This document shows positions 1 through 11,655 of a DNA stretch of 64,000 nt, one piece after another. The stretch lies in NCBI RefSeq assembly GCF_005239225.2, contig NC_133296.1:9424001-9488000 (forward strand), given 5' to 3'. The DNA is from Populus alba. Its lineage: Eukaryota; Streptophyta; Magnoliopsida; Malpighiales; Salicaceae. The position numbers and the translations under genes were made by a program. Numbering within the stretch: position 1 is the stretch's first letter; each line of letters starts with the position of its first letter. Below the pieces are notes generated by a model, which did not search any database, was not told where the DNA came from, and worked only from the letters and a program-made list of their open reading frames with translations.

Positions 1-1317
1 TGCATTTGCATTGTATTGCCCCTTTGGATTTTGCTGTGGTTGAGAAGGAAACTTACCTTTCTCTTGGAAACTGAGAGCAGATGTTAATTTTGCAAGAGCA
101 TCTTTAAAATCTGTCATGCTTTGAGCAAGTTGAGTGTTGATTGTCTCCTGCTTTTCAATGAATGCATGCAATGTTTCCTCAAAATTTCTTCTAGGAGGTG
201 GAGCATAAGGAGGTGCATATCCATGAGAATTTTGGAAATTATGGTGTGCTTGAAACGGTGGATGTGAAGTTTGTGCATTGTTGCTATCACTCTTCCAACT
301 AAAATTTGGGTGATTTCTCCAACCAGGGTTATATGTTTGTGAGTATGGGTTATGGTTGGGTCTTTGGAAACTGTTTAAAGCATGGGCTTGTTCATGGAGG
401 CATTCCTTGAAAGAAGGCAAAGTTGGACAATTATTTGTTGCATGCTCATTTGTTTCACAGATTTGACACACAATGTCTTGAACAGATTTTAATTGACCAC
501 TCTTTTTTAATTCTAGTGCCTCGACTTTTCTAGCTAAAGATGCAAACTTGGCTTGGAGGTCATGATCTTCCCTAAGGTTGTGCATACCCCCACTAGATGT
601 ATGAGGTTGAGTTTTACCTGGTGCCTCATAAGTACCTGTGGTGTCCTAATTTTGAGCATTTTCAGCTAGCAAGTCTAGGTACTCCATTGCTTCATTAGGG
701 TCTTTATCTTCAAAGGTTCCATTGCACATCAATTCAACCATTTGCCTATCTCTAGGTGTTAAACCCTCATAAAAATGTGAAACCAATCTCCATGTTTCAA
801 AACCATGATGTGGGCAAGTATTAAGTAAATCTCGATACCTATCCCAACATTGGTAAAATGTTTCTCCTGGCTTTTGAGTGAAAGTGATGATTTGTCTTTT
901 GAAAGAGTTTGTTCTGTGAGATGGAAAAAACTTCTTTAAAAATTGTTGTTGCATATCATCCCAAGCACGAATGGATCCCGGTCTCAAATTTTGTAGCCAT
1001 GTTTTAGCTTTATCTTTTAATGAAAAAGGAAAAAGCTTTAATCGAATGGTGTTCATGCTACAATTTGAGTCATTATAGGTATTACAGACCTCCTCAAATT
1101 CCCTTAAATGCAAGTATGGATTTTCTAAGTCTAAGCCATGAAAAGATGGTAAAAGTTGAATAATGCCTGGCTTAAAATTAAAATGAGATGCATCAGGAGG
1201 GAAAACTATGCATGAGGGTGCACTTGTTCTTGTGGGATTCATGTGGTCTCGAAGTGTTCTCATACGGTTATTCTCATTATTCTCATTATGAAGTGATTGA
1301 TTATCTTCTTCGGCCAT
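1..1317 (-). pseudogene. gag: Athila-like Ty3/gypsy gag (family B), partial, internal stop
   Basis: This is a capsid polyprotein fragment of an Athila-type LTR retrotransposon, read leftwards from an ATG at 1315-1317 and running off the window. Residues about 110-215 match the plant retrotransposon gag core, with typical elements such as LFPFSLKDKAK, FFPSHRTN and CPHHGFETW. A CCHC zinc knuckle (C-x2-C-x4-H-x4-C) lies at 427-468. An in-frame TAG at 646-648 interrupts the frame where the family normally has Trp, and the reading frame then continues through the knuckle and a Pro/Gln-rich tail. Sequence 1318-1524 is 5' untranslated. The tRNA-Asp primer site and 5' LTR follow in the expected order, so this is the 5' half of one minus-strand element. 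Family identity is confident; coding capacity is doubtful. Confidence 0.85.
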
Positions 1318-1524
1318 ATTTTCTGAAAATGATGAGGATACCCTACAAAGTCTACCACTTAATGTACGTGACCAAACTCTCATGCACGTGTAAGAAGAGA
1401 ATAAAAGCAAGAAAAGAAAATAGAAGAAAAAGAAACAAAACAAAACAAAGGAAACAAAAATAGATAAAATGAAAAGTGAAAAGAGAAAATAAATTAAATA
1501 TTATAATTTATACAAGAATTTACC

Positions 1525-1542
1525 TCCCCGGCAGCGGCGCCA
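1525..1542 (-). other. Primer binding site, tRNA-Asp type (Athila-like)
   Basis: On the minus strand the bases read TGGCGCCGCTGCCGGGGA. This is the Athila-type sequence complementary to the 3' end of tRNA-Asp, with one substitution. It sits six bases inside the LTR end at 1549, where minus-strand DNA synthesis would be primed. Confidence 0.85.
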
Positions 1543-1548
1543 AAAACT

Positions 1549-3288
1549 TGACACGACCAAAAGCTTGATGTCTCTTCCCAAGTGCAGGAGTGTCGAAGTA
1601 ATAAATAACCCGGCAAGACCGGGGTCGAACCACAGAGAGGTTAATTGTATAAATTATAAATAACAAAACAACAACAACAACAACAATAATAATAACAATA
1701 ATAATTACAATACTCAGTACGTGGCGTTGTTACACCTGAGAATGATCCAAAAGACCGGGTCACAGGTTTCCAGCCTATATACTGAGTTTATGAAAAGATC
1801 AAAGGGATATATTACAGAATGTAAATAACAACAATAACAATAATATAATAATAACAATAGTAGTAGTAGTAGTAATAGAAGAAGATGAAGAAATTAATGA
1901 GAACTTTGAGTTGGAAGATTAATGTAAGGATTAACCAATGATAAAAACGAATGTCAAGGTTAGAGGATCCACTAACGGTACTTCAAACAAGTATAATATA
2001 AACTCTTATTACTCAATTGGAAATCACACATAAAGGAGGTTCCCATCAGATTATAAATTGTTAACATGATTACATTAGTTATCTTATTCGAAATAAAGCT
2101 AATACTTGTAAATGTTGGCAGGCATTCATGATTATAACTTATGTTAACAACAAATCAAGTCCCTTTCATAGCTCAGGTGTCGGTTATACCATACAGTATG
2201 GGCTATGAAAGTACCAAGTATTTGTTGTACCAAGTGTTATACAACATAAATCTAGATTAACCATTTAACAAGCAAAGTATTAAAAGTGAACAAGATAACA
2301 AATATAAAACATGTTAATATCCAACGTTAAGGTCCATGTTAAGTTTATATTATACTTATTCTTACACCATTAGTGTACCCTTTTCACCTTGACATAATTA
2401 ACTTAGCTAAACATAATGAAAGAAAGAAACATAAATGAACAAGACAAGAACATAAATGAGAAAGAAGTTAACTAGACAAAGGAAAGGAAATGAAGTGCAT
2501 AAACTTGATATTAATGAAAGCAAGACATAAGCAATACAAAGAGAGAAAGCAAGAGCATGATCTTGATCTGGAAACCAAGATGCCTCAATACATGGTAAGT
2601 GCCTCCTTTTATAGGCCAAAATTTGGAACTATTGATTTGTTGACTAATTGATGAGTGGGTGGCCATATCTTGACTTGATAACAATCCTTATCTTCTTGTC
2701 TGAACAAGACGTCATTGCTAACATCATAATTTGCCCAGAATCCTCAGGAATGTTCTAGGAAATTGTCTCAGCTTTCCAACAAAAAAAATATGAGGTCATT
2801 TGGACTTCTAGAACTCAAGATATGGGCTGAACACTAAATAGTGTCTGGGCTGCAGGACAGCTTCGGACTTCTTCGTTGTTCCTATATTTTGGACTTGAAA
2901 ACGGCCTTCTTAGATCTTGGTGTCCAAATGAAAGTTGTAGGCCTATGTTTTACCTTTCCATCCATATAAAATGGACCTAAATACGAGATCTAGAGCTCCA
3001 GATATGATCCAATTACCGAGCACTGTTCCGGTTTGGACTGCACCGACATCTCTTTTCTAAGTTTGGCCATCTCTTTGTCCTTTAACTTTCAATGCTTAAA
3101 CTCATCAATCAATCCTTTTATTTATGTGATAGTCCTGCATTTAAAATGAGCATTTACCATAAATTAAGGTATCTTATAATATCAAACTTGTTATTATAAA
3201 ACATACTTTAGTTAAGGAGTTATTGATACTTCAAGTGCAAAATGATGATATAAAACCTTGATAAACATGCACTTTTAAGTACTAATCA
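1549..3288 (-). repeat. Athila-like 5' LTR (family B), complete, 1740 bp
   Basis: On the minus strand it opens with TGATTAGTACTTAAAAGTGC and closes with GGTCGTGTCA, directly followed by the primer site. A second LTR of the same family in the opposite direction begins at 4590, which fixes both boundaries. It contains AT-rich simple sequence (AAC and ATA runs near 1668-1870). Its outer end abuts the 3' internal part of the opposed copy, so it probably inserted there; the other target-site copy lies outside the window. Confidence 0.85.
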
Positions 3289-4589
3289 TTGGTCAGCTAA
3301 GGAAAGCCGTAAAAAGCTTAGATTAGATTTGAGCCTTCATCTGTTAAACCTTGTGTCTTTTGATTTTATTAATAGCATATTATTTTGTTTTGTTACTTCT
3401 TATATTTGTTTAAGTGTGTTTCAGGTTTGTCATTGTTTGTTGTTTCAGGTGATGTCTTCTATACTCTATCTTTCTACCTTAGGACATTGAGGACAATGTC
3501 TCGTTTTGGTTGGGGGGGGAGGGTAAAGTAGTTTTTTAAAAAAAAAAACTAACCAACTAACTGTTGATGTTTTTAAAAAACCATTTGGCAAAACTGTTAT
3601 TACTAGGATGGCAAAGTAAAGAGGAATTATTCTTGAGACGCATCTTAGTAAAAATTTTTCTAATGGTTATTTTGCAATATTCATAACAAGGCCTATTAGA
3701 ATACTTCTTGAAATATTCAGGTTTACAAACTCTCGCATTGTTATCACTTGATTCTGCTCATATACTCATTTAACAAGTATTATTAAACCTTCATTTTCAC
3801 ACACACACTTTAACATATGATTGTGGGTTGCACATTGGATTATTACATTATTTATGTTCTTTTGTTGAAGGTAACAATTAAGGGTAAGGGATAGTATATA
3901 ATTTGCAAAAAAAAAAATGATGATAATATTGATGATAATAAAAAGGTAGATAAGTTTGGTTTCGTAGCCTCCCTAACCTAAGCAATTAAGCCTGAAGGGG
4001 TGTTTTAACACCTAATACCCTAAAGTCAACTGACTTGGGAGCTATTGGCTCAAAGCTTGTTACATGGGTTAAGGAGAAAAGCTTAAGGGAATCAAACATT
4101 GCACTATCTACGTATCAGTATCTGCAACCCGAGTTGTTAAGCTCGTAGGGGTGTCTCAACACCTAATGCCCTAAGACCAACTAGTCTGGGAGTCATTAGC
4201 CTAAAACTCGTTACATGGGTTAAAGATACATTGTGTTTTTAAGTTGTATATGTATATAAATAAATAAATAAAAAGAGAAAAAAAAAGTAATAATAATAAT
4301 AATCCCAACCCAAGGAAGTTCACCTTAAACATTTGAACATAATATTGTTTTCTTCCAACAAAAGCCCCATCATCTATGTTTTCATATATTGAGCACATAA
4401 AAAGAAGGTTTATTAATATCTTGTTTAAGAAGTATGAAGCAGTAATATAAATTTAATGAGAGTTTGTTTATCTGGATAGATTAATAGAAGTTGAATGATG
4501 AATGCCTTGCTTTGTGATACTTGCAAATTGTTTCTCTATTTTAACGCTTTAGATTACTAGGGACTAGTAATAAGCTGGTTGGGGGGGTG
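3289..4589 (+). mobile_element. Athila-like 3' internal region (family B), non-coding
   Basis: This is the untranslated stretch between pol and the 3' LTR. It holds the usual Athila/Tat motif around 3483-3530 (GGACATTGAGGACAATGTCTC followed by a G-rich run). A polypurine-like GGTTGGGGGGGTG lies immediately before the LTR start at 4590. Two imperfect copies of a roughly 87-bp segment lie at 3988-4075 and 4138-4225. No coding frame of note was seen. The same region is found inverted at 18249-18611 and 28132-28811. Confidence 0.75.
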
Positions 4590-6933
4590 TGATTAGTACT
4601 TAAAAGTGCATGTTTATCAAGGTTTTATATCATCATTTTGCACTTGAAGTATCAATAACTCATTAACTAAAGCATGTTTTATAATAACAAGTTTGATACT
4701 ATAAGATACCTTAATTTATGGTAAATGCTCATCTTAAATGCAGGCCTATCACATAAATAAAAGGATTGATTGATGAGTTTAAGTATTGAAAGTGAAAGGA
4801 CAAAGAGATGGCCAAACTTAGAAAAGAGATGCCGATGCAGTCCAAACCGGAACATTGCTCGGTAAATGGATCATATCTGGAGCTCTAGATCTCGGATTTA
4901 GGTCCATTTTATATGGATGGAAAGGTAAGACAAAGGCCTACAACTTTCATGCGGAGCCCAAGATTTAAAAAGGCCGTTTTGAAGTCCAAACTGAAGGAAC
5001 AACGAAGAAGTCCGAAGTTGTCCTACAGCCCAGACACTATTTAGTGTTCAGCCCATATCTCGAGTTCTAGAAGTCCAAATGACCTCATCTTTTTTTTGTT
5101 GGAAAGCTGAGATAATTTCCTAGAACATTCCTGAGGATTCTGGGCAAATTATGATGTTATCAATGACGTCTTGTTCAGACAAGAAGATAAGGATTGTCAC
5201 CAAGTCAAGATGTGGCCACCCACTCATCAATTAATTAACAAATCAATAGTTCCAAATTTTGGCCTATAAAAGGAGGCACTTACCATGTATTGAGGCATCT
5301 TGGTTTCCAGATCAAGATCATGCTCTTGCTTTCTCTCTTTGTATTGCTTATGTTTTGCTTTCATTAATATCAAGTTTATGCACTTCATTTCCTTTCCTTT
5401 ACTTAGTTAACTTCTTTCTCATTTATGTTCTTATCTTGTTCATTTATGTTTTTTTCTTACATTATGTTTAGCTAAGTTAATTATGTCAAGGTGAAAAGGG
5501 TACACTAATGGTGTAAGAATAAGTATAATATAAACTTAACATGGACCTTAACGTTGGATACTAACATGTTTTATATTTGTTATCTTGTTCACTTTTAATA
5601 CTTTGCTTGTTAAATGGTTAATCTAGATTTATGTTGTATAACACTTGGTACAACAAATACTTGGCACTTTCATAGCCCATACTGTATGGTATAACCAACA
5701 CCTGAGCTATGAAAGGAACTTGATTTGTTGTTAACATAAGTTATAATCATGAATGCCTGCCAACATTTACAAGTATTAGCTTTATTCGAATAAGATAACT
5801 AATGTAATCATGTTAACAATTTATAATCTGATTGGAACCTCCTTTATGTATGGTTTCCAATTGAGTAATAAGAGTTTATACTATACTTGTTTGAAGTACC
5901 ATTAGTGGATCCTCTAACCTTGACATTTATTTTTATCGTTGTTTAATCCTTACATTAATCTTTCAACTCAAAGTTCTCATTAATTTCTTCCTTCTCTTCT
6001 TTATTATCATTGTTGATGCGAACCTCGTGATCACGTGGTCACGCAACCCACAATCAAGATTGAGATCTGATCCCGGAAAGCCGAAAGAGGTCTGATAGGA
6101 GTGTGACACAATGGAAACCTGCCCCAAGGCACCAACACTATTGGAATGAGTAGAATGACGCCACGAAGCCAGTTAATCTTCGATAAGTCATATCCAGTTC
6201 GTTCAAGAACTGAAGACTGCAAGAATCACTCTCACACGTTAAAACTGAAAAGTTCAGCATAATAATCATCAAAAGCCCAAACATTAAAGAAAATAATAAA
6301 AATAAGTAACTTGTCATTAAATACCACCAGCCCTTCTTTCCTTGTGTAGCTAGGATGAATAAGGAATCCTTATAAGAAAAGGATTCTGAAACATTAATGA
6401 ATCCTTGCCACACTAGGAGATTATATTGCACCTCATTAAAGATCCTTGTGGAACTAGGAAATTCCCAAAACCAGCTCCCACATCCTTTGAGGAAAAGAAT
6501 CCTAATCAAATAGGAAGTCCACAAGTCAAATGGAAGTAAATAACAAAATCCGTACAACCTTTGTTGACCAGTATTGGGGTGCCTTCCCGAACTCCGATTG
6601 ACCTGCAATTTTAACCCAAGGTAGTAAGATATGTCTGGAGAGTCCACATAAAATATTAGCCCGATCCAATGGTCGGATTGAGAATTATGACTGTTGCCGT
6701 AAACCTGGACTGCTGCGCTTTTTACGCCAAAATCCGAGTCTGACCTTACTTGGGTCGTATCACAGGGCTGAACCGTATCAATTGTTGTTGTTGTTGTTGT
6801 TGTTGTTGTTATGATTATTATTATTATTATTATCTGTTCATAAACTCAGTATATAGGCTGGAAACCTGTGACCCGATCTTTTAGATTATTCTCAGGTATA
6901 ACAACGCCACGTATTGAGTATTTATTATTATTA

Positions 6934-6968
<35 letters not shown>

Positions 6969-7132
6969 TACTAGTACTAGTACTACTTTTGTTATTATTA
7001 TCGTTATTATTGCGTTGTTATTTATAATTTATACAATTAACCTCTCTGTGGTTTGACCTCGGTCTTGCCGGGTTATTTATTACTTCGACACTCCTACACT
7101 TGGGAGAAGACATCAAGCTTTTGGTCGTGTCA
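4590..7132 (+). repeat. Athila-like 3' LTR (family B), interrupted by a solo LTR
   Basis: It starts TGATTAGTACTT at 4590 after a purine-rich tract and ends GGTCGTGTCA at 7132. Removing the nested solo LTR and one copy of its target duplication (6014-6785) leaves about 1.77 kb, close to the 1740-bp LTR at 1549-3288. GTT and ATT microsatellites near 6781-7015 belong to this LTR. At 7133 the sequence switches directly to pol of family A, so the Athila element was inserted inside an A element. Confidence 0.85.
6014..6780 (-). repeat. Solo LTR, family A type A3, 767 bp, with 5-bp target duplication
   Basis: The minus-strand sequence starts TGATACGGTTCAGCCCTGTG and ends GTTCGCATCA. It is flanked by perfect ATTGT duplications at 6009-6013 and 6781-6785, and no primer site or internal sequence follows, so it is a solo LTR. 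It shares an internal deletion and near-identical sequence with the LTR at 59327-60093. Long open frames inside it are accidental. Confidence 0.92.
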
Positions 7133-8611
7133 AGCGACCTTGAACTATCCCACTTACGACAAAGAACTCTATACATTGGTACGAGCACTTGAGACATGGC
7201 ATTACTTGTGGCCAAAAGAGTTAGCAATCATTTGAATCATGAGTCGTTGAAACATATGAAAGGACAAGGTAAGTTGAATTGGAGGCATGCAAAATGGGTT
7301 GAATTCATTGAAACTTTTCCTTACGTAATCATGTATAAGCAAGGCAAAGAGAACATCATCATTGATGTAGTTTCGCACTGGTATGTTCTTTTACACACCA
7401 TGAATACTAGATTGTTAGGCTTTGAATATGTCAAGGAATTGTATGATAATGATTCTGACTTTGCCGAGATTTATAATGCATGTGGACATTCGGCTTTTGA
7501 TAAGTTTTATTTGATGGATGGTTATTTGTTCAAAGAGAATACATTGTGTGTTACTGCTAGTTCTTTGCATGCATTGCTTGTTTATGAAGCATACGAGGGT
7601 GGTTTAATGGGTCACGTTGAGGTTGCAAAAACCTTGAATGTATTGCATGAACATTTCTATTAGCCAAAGATGAAAAGAGATGTGCAACGAATTTGTGAAC
7701 AATGCATTGCTTGTAGAAAGGCAAAATCTAGAGTACAACCGCATAGACTATATACACCATTACATGTGCCTACTGAACCTTGGGTAGATATCTATATAGA
7801 CTTTGTTTTAGGTTTACCTAGGTTAAAAGAAAGGTAGAGACTATTTTTGTTGTGGTTGATAGGTTTTCTAAAATAGTGCATTTCATTGCATGTCATAAAA
7901 CAAATGATGCATCTTATATCACAGACTTGTTCTTTAGGGAGATTGTATGTTTGCATGGCATTAAGAGTATAGTGTCAAATCATGATGTTAAGTTCCTTAA
8001 CTACTTTTAGAAGATTTTATAGGGAAAGTTAGGAACTAAACTTTTATTTTCAACAACATTATCCCAACTTTTACGTGTTGTAATTCAAAAGAATTTGAAA
8101 AGTTGGGAAGAATGTTTGCCTTTTGTTGAGTTTGCTTATAATAAAACTATGCATTCGACCACTGGCTTTTCTCCTTTTGAAATTGTTTATGCTTTTAATC
8201 CACTAACTTCTATGGACTTAATTCCTTTACCTTTTAAAGAAATGGTAAGTTTAGATGGTGAAAAGAAGGCAAAGATGGTGAGACAACTCCATGAGGGAGT
8301 TCGACTGCAAATAAAGAAAAAGAATAGACTTTACGCTTTTAAAGCAAATAAGGGACGTAAACTGGTTGTTTTCCAACCGATGATTGGGTTTGGGTGCACA
8401 TACGTAAGGAAAGATTTCCTAACCAAAGAAATCAAAATTATAGCCTCATAGTGATGGTCCATTTCAGGTTTTAGAGAGAATCAATGACAACGCCTATAAA
8501 ATTGACCTTCCAGGTAAGTATGGTGTTAGTTTTGCCTTTAATATTGTTGATCTTAAGTTTTTTTTACACAGATTTTATTTCGAGGTCGAATCCTTTCGAG
8601 GAGAGAAGGGA
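7133..8611 (+). pseudogene. pol: Family A pol fragment: RNase H end to integrase, decayed
   Basis: This is the C-terminal part of a Ty3/gypsy polyprotein. It starts inside RNase H ([23 protein letters not shown]), passes the connection, then the integrase HHCC zinc region (HEHFY, then C-x2-C near 7695-7710), part of the core, and the C-terminal region (EIVYAFNP, LVVFQP). Frameshifts and stops occur; for example the Trp codon of the FYW motif near 7660 is TAG. About 45 bp are missing near 8057-8058, removing the catalytic Glu region that is present at 26910-26960. It begins exactly at an Athila LTR end and ends in a purine-rich tract before an A1 LTR. It is non-functional. Confidence 0.85.
8598..8611 (+). 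other. Polypurine tract of family A
   Basis: GAGGAGAGAAGGGA immediately precedes an LTR starting TGATGTGTACCAGCCC. This is the expected plus-strand primer position of an LTR retrotransposon. Confidence 0.75.
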
Positions 8612-8843
8612 TGATGTGTACCAGCCCAGAAACACCAGTAAAGACCCATTACATGTTCCAAATGATCTAATGACTTGGTCCAAGACAAAGACGTTGAAAG
8701 AGGCATTGAATGCATTGGTTTTGAAGGTTTGAACCAAGTCAGAATTGAAAGATCCATTGGAGTATCAAGAGGAGACCCTAGTACATCTTATCCATGTGCA
8801 AGAGGGGTCCAATACAACTTTATTTGGTCCATGAAGTGAGGAT
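8612..8843 (+). repeat. A1-type 3' LTR, 5' piece with coding overlap
   Basis: The start matches the A1 LTR starts at 11656, 18612 and 23733. The pol frame upstream continues into it and encodes a tail containing a degenerate GPMTRSKTKTLK-like motif, as in other plant gypsy elements whose last codons lie in the 3' LTR. It joins an A2 LTR at about 8843 through a few shared bases. Confidence 0.75.
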
Positions 8844-10674
8844 GAAATTTTTCATCGAGTCTCCTAACATGTTTTGCTACCTTGCTTTAAAATTTCAAGT
8901 GAATTGGAGTTCAGGAAAGCATCACAATAGTGGTCAATAAAGGTTGTATGAATTTTGTTATTTACTTCCTTTTGACTTCTGGACTTTCTAAAAAGATTAA
9001 TTAATGTGGCATCTAGTTTTAGGAATTTCCTAGTTCTACAAGGATCTTTAATAGGTTGCAAAAATAGTTTCCAAGTCTTGTAAGGATTCAGAAATGTTTC
9101 AGAATCCTTATGTTACAAGGATTCGTTATTCATCCTAGCTACAACAAGAAAAGAAGACCTCAACATTAATTCTAACTTCATATCAGATTTTCCTACTCTA
9201 TTTGAGACTTCTTAAAGGTGAAAAATATGATCCTATCATATTTAGGATATTAAATTCGGATTTACTATTTGTTATTATTATTTTCTTTTTTAGTTTAAGG
9301 TTTTATTTATATTATTTGGATTTAATTGTAAATGAACCTTATATAAGTCCACATAAGGGGTTCATTAGGGTTTTTTTTTAGTCTAAAGTCAGTATAAATG
9401 AAGGCATAACCGCACATGTAAGGTTACTGATACAGTTTAGCCTTGTGATACGACCCTAGTAAGGTCATTTTCAGATTTTGGCGTAAAAAGTGCTACAGTC
9501 CAGGTTTATGGAAATAGTCATAATTCTCAATCCAACCGTTAGATCATGCTAATATTTTATGTGGACTTTCCAGACATGTTTTCCGACCTTTGTTAAAATT
9601 TTAGATCAATCGGAGTTCGGGAAGGCACCGCAATATTGGTCAATAGAGGTTGTATGAATTTTGTTACTTACTTCCATTTGACTTGTGGACTTCCTATTTT
9701 GATTAGGATTCTTTTCCTATAAGGATGTTGCAGCTGGTTTTTGGGAATTTCCTAGTTCCACAAGGATCTTTAATGAGCTTGCAATATAATCTACAAGTGG
9801 CAAGGATTCACTAATGTTTCAGAATCCTTTTCTTACAAGGATTCCTTATTCCTCCTAGCTACACAAGGGAAAGAAGGGTTGGTGGTATTTAATGACAAAT
9901 TAGTTGTTTTTATTATTTTCTTTTTATGTTTGGGTTTAATTAAAATTTTATTTTGAGCAAGGGTCCAAGGCTTGTTTAGATCAGGTTATGGGCTTTTCAG
10001 TTTAGGGTTTTTGGGTTAGTTCAGCCCACAAGGGTAGATCTATTAGGGTTATTTTTAAAGAACTATTTTTAAACACATGTAACCTAAATTTTAGGAGCTT
10101 TTTGATGATTATTACTTCTGAATTTTCAATTTTAACGTGTGAGAGTGATTCTTGCATTCTTCAGTTCTTGAACAAACTGAAATTTGACTTATCGAAGATT
10201 AACTGGCTTCATGACGTCATTCTACTCATTCCCAATAGTGTTGGTGCCTTGGGGCGGGTTTCCATTGTGTCATACTCTTATCAGACCTATTTCAGCTTTC
10301 CGGGATCAGATCTCAATTGTGATTGCGGGTGGCGTAACCACGTGACCACGACGTTCGCATCAATTACACAATATTTAGATTAATAAAACACATTGTTTGC
10401 TACACTTGTTGTGTGTTGGTGGATAATCTCCTTTGGTTATCTAAAGAAACTGAAAATGATTTATCAAAGAATAACGAGCTACGTGGCGTCAACCTTATAC
10501 TTCTTGTTCGTGAATCAATATTCGTTGGATGGGGTTTCTATTTCTAATAGTGCTGGTGGCTAGGTACAAGTTATCTTTGTGTCACACTCCTATTAAACCT
10601 TATTAACTTGGCTTTCCTAGAATTGGTGTCTTTGTTTGTGCATTGTGTTGATCTTGTGATCACGAGGTTCGCAT
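8844..10674 (+). repeat. A2-type LTR, 5'-truncated, interrupted by a solo A3 LTR
   Basis: 8844-9427 and 10363-10674 together match the A2 LTR at 36178-37201 read on its own strand. This includes the ATAAATGAAGGCATAACC segment, the GTGTGTTGGTGG run and the GATCACGAGGTTCGCAT end. The first part of U3 is missing. The last two bases (CA) are replaced by inverted family A internal sequence at 10675. Confidence 0.8.
9428..10362 (+). repeat. Solo A3 LTR, 935 bp, near-perfect target duplication
   Basis: It starts TGATACAGTTTAGCC and ends GTTCGCATCA. The flanks are GTTAC (9423-9427) and ATTAC (10363-10367), four of five matching. The interrupted A2 LTR reads continuously across the insertion. No primer site or internal part is present. 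Confidence 0.85.
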
Positions 10675-11483
10675 TTAAAGTAAGCCTCTTTGGTACACAA
10701 GTAAAATCATTGGCTTGTTTAGTGAAAAATACAAATCTGATCTCAACCCCTCTGACATAAAAATTGGGTTGTTTCTTTAGTTTTTCCACAAAAGTCTCAT
10801 CACACATGCTAACTCTTTTCACTCCTTTTTTCTTACCTCCACTCCCAGCAGGTTTGGGTGTTTTTTGAGTAGTGGTTGAATGGTTGATTTGTTTGGAGTG
10901 TTGGCTGAATATTTGTTTGTGTTTGGATGGGTGGCCAAATGGGTTGTAGTGGTGTTTTGGATTGTGGCCGCATCTGATAGTCTTCTATTCTCTTGTTCCT
11001 CACCTTGATTTTCTCTCTCCATAGCTTTATGCTCACTTTTTAGCTTTATTTGATCATCATACACCTGTTTGGGTGTAAGAGGTGTAAGAGTGATGATTTT
11101 ACCATATTTTTACAATGTTATACCTATTTTTAACACCATCATGAATTTGCCTTCCAATCATATTGACATGGTCTCCCTAACAAGATGTGACTTGCTTGCA
11201 TTGGAACCACATCGCACAGAAACTTCATCAACATACTTCCCTAATTGAAATTGGGACCACAACCTGTTTAGTCACTTTCACTTCACCACTATCATTCAGC
11301 CATTGCAATCTATATGGTTTAACATGCTTAATAGTACACAAGTTAAGTTTACTAACAAGGGTGGTATTACAAACATTAACACAACTTCCATTATCTATAA
11401 TTAAAATACAAGACGTATGGAAGATGTTCTCCCTTTATTGATTAGTTTCATCGTCTTTGACCTGAACCTGAAGTGTTCACCTT
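10675..11483 (-). pseudogene. Family A gag-protease to pol spacer fragment, inverted
   Basis: On the minus strand this matches the segment of the 20352-22400 copy that runs from the end of gag through the aspartic protease into the spacer before RT. Recognisable pieces are the VVEKLKKQPNFY-like spacer, the TPKQVYDDQIKLKSEH segment and the protease region near 11390-11410, where the catalytic Asp-Ser-Gly reads Asp-Asn-Gly. Many frameshifts are present. It joins an A2 LTR end on the left and an Athila LTR start on the right. Confidence 0.75.
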
Positions 11484-11655
11484 TGATTAATACTTAAAAG
11501 TACATTCTCATTATGGTTATACAATATGAAGAATCAATAACTCTTTAACTAAAGCATGTTTTATAATAACAAGTCTACTAATATAAGATACCTTTAATTT
11601 ATGGTAAATGTGCATCTTAAATGTAGGCCTATCACACAAATCAAACATGTCAAGG
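11484..11655 (+). repeat. Athila-like LTR fragment (5' part)
   Basis: It begins TGATTAATACTTAAAAGT and follows the family B LTR for about 160 bp up to the AGGCCTATCACA motif. It then jumps to CATGTCAAGG, a motif that lies much further inside the LTR, before an A1 LTR starts. The jump shows a rearranged LTR. Confidence 0.75.

Noticed and set aside
1523..1545. A tRNA-Asp gene
   Set aside because: Only the 18-base primer complement is present; there is no cloverleaf.
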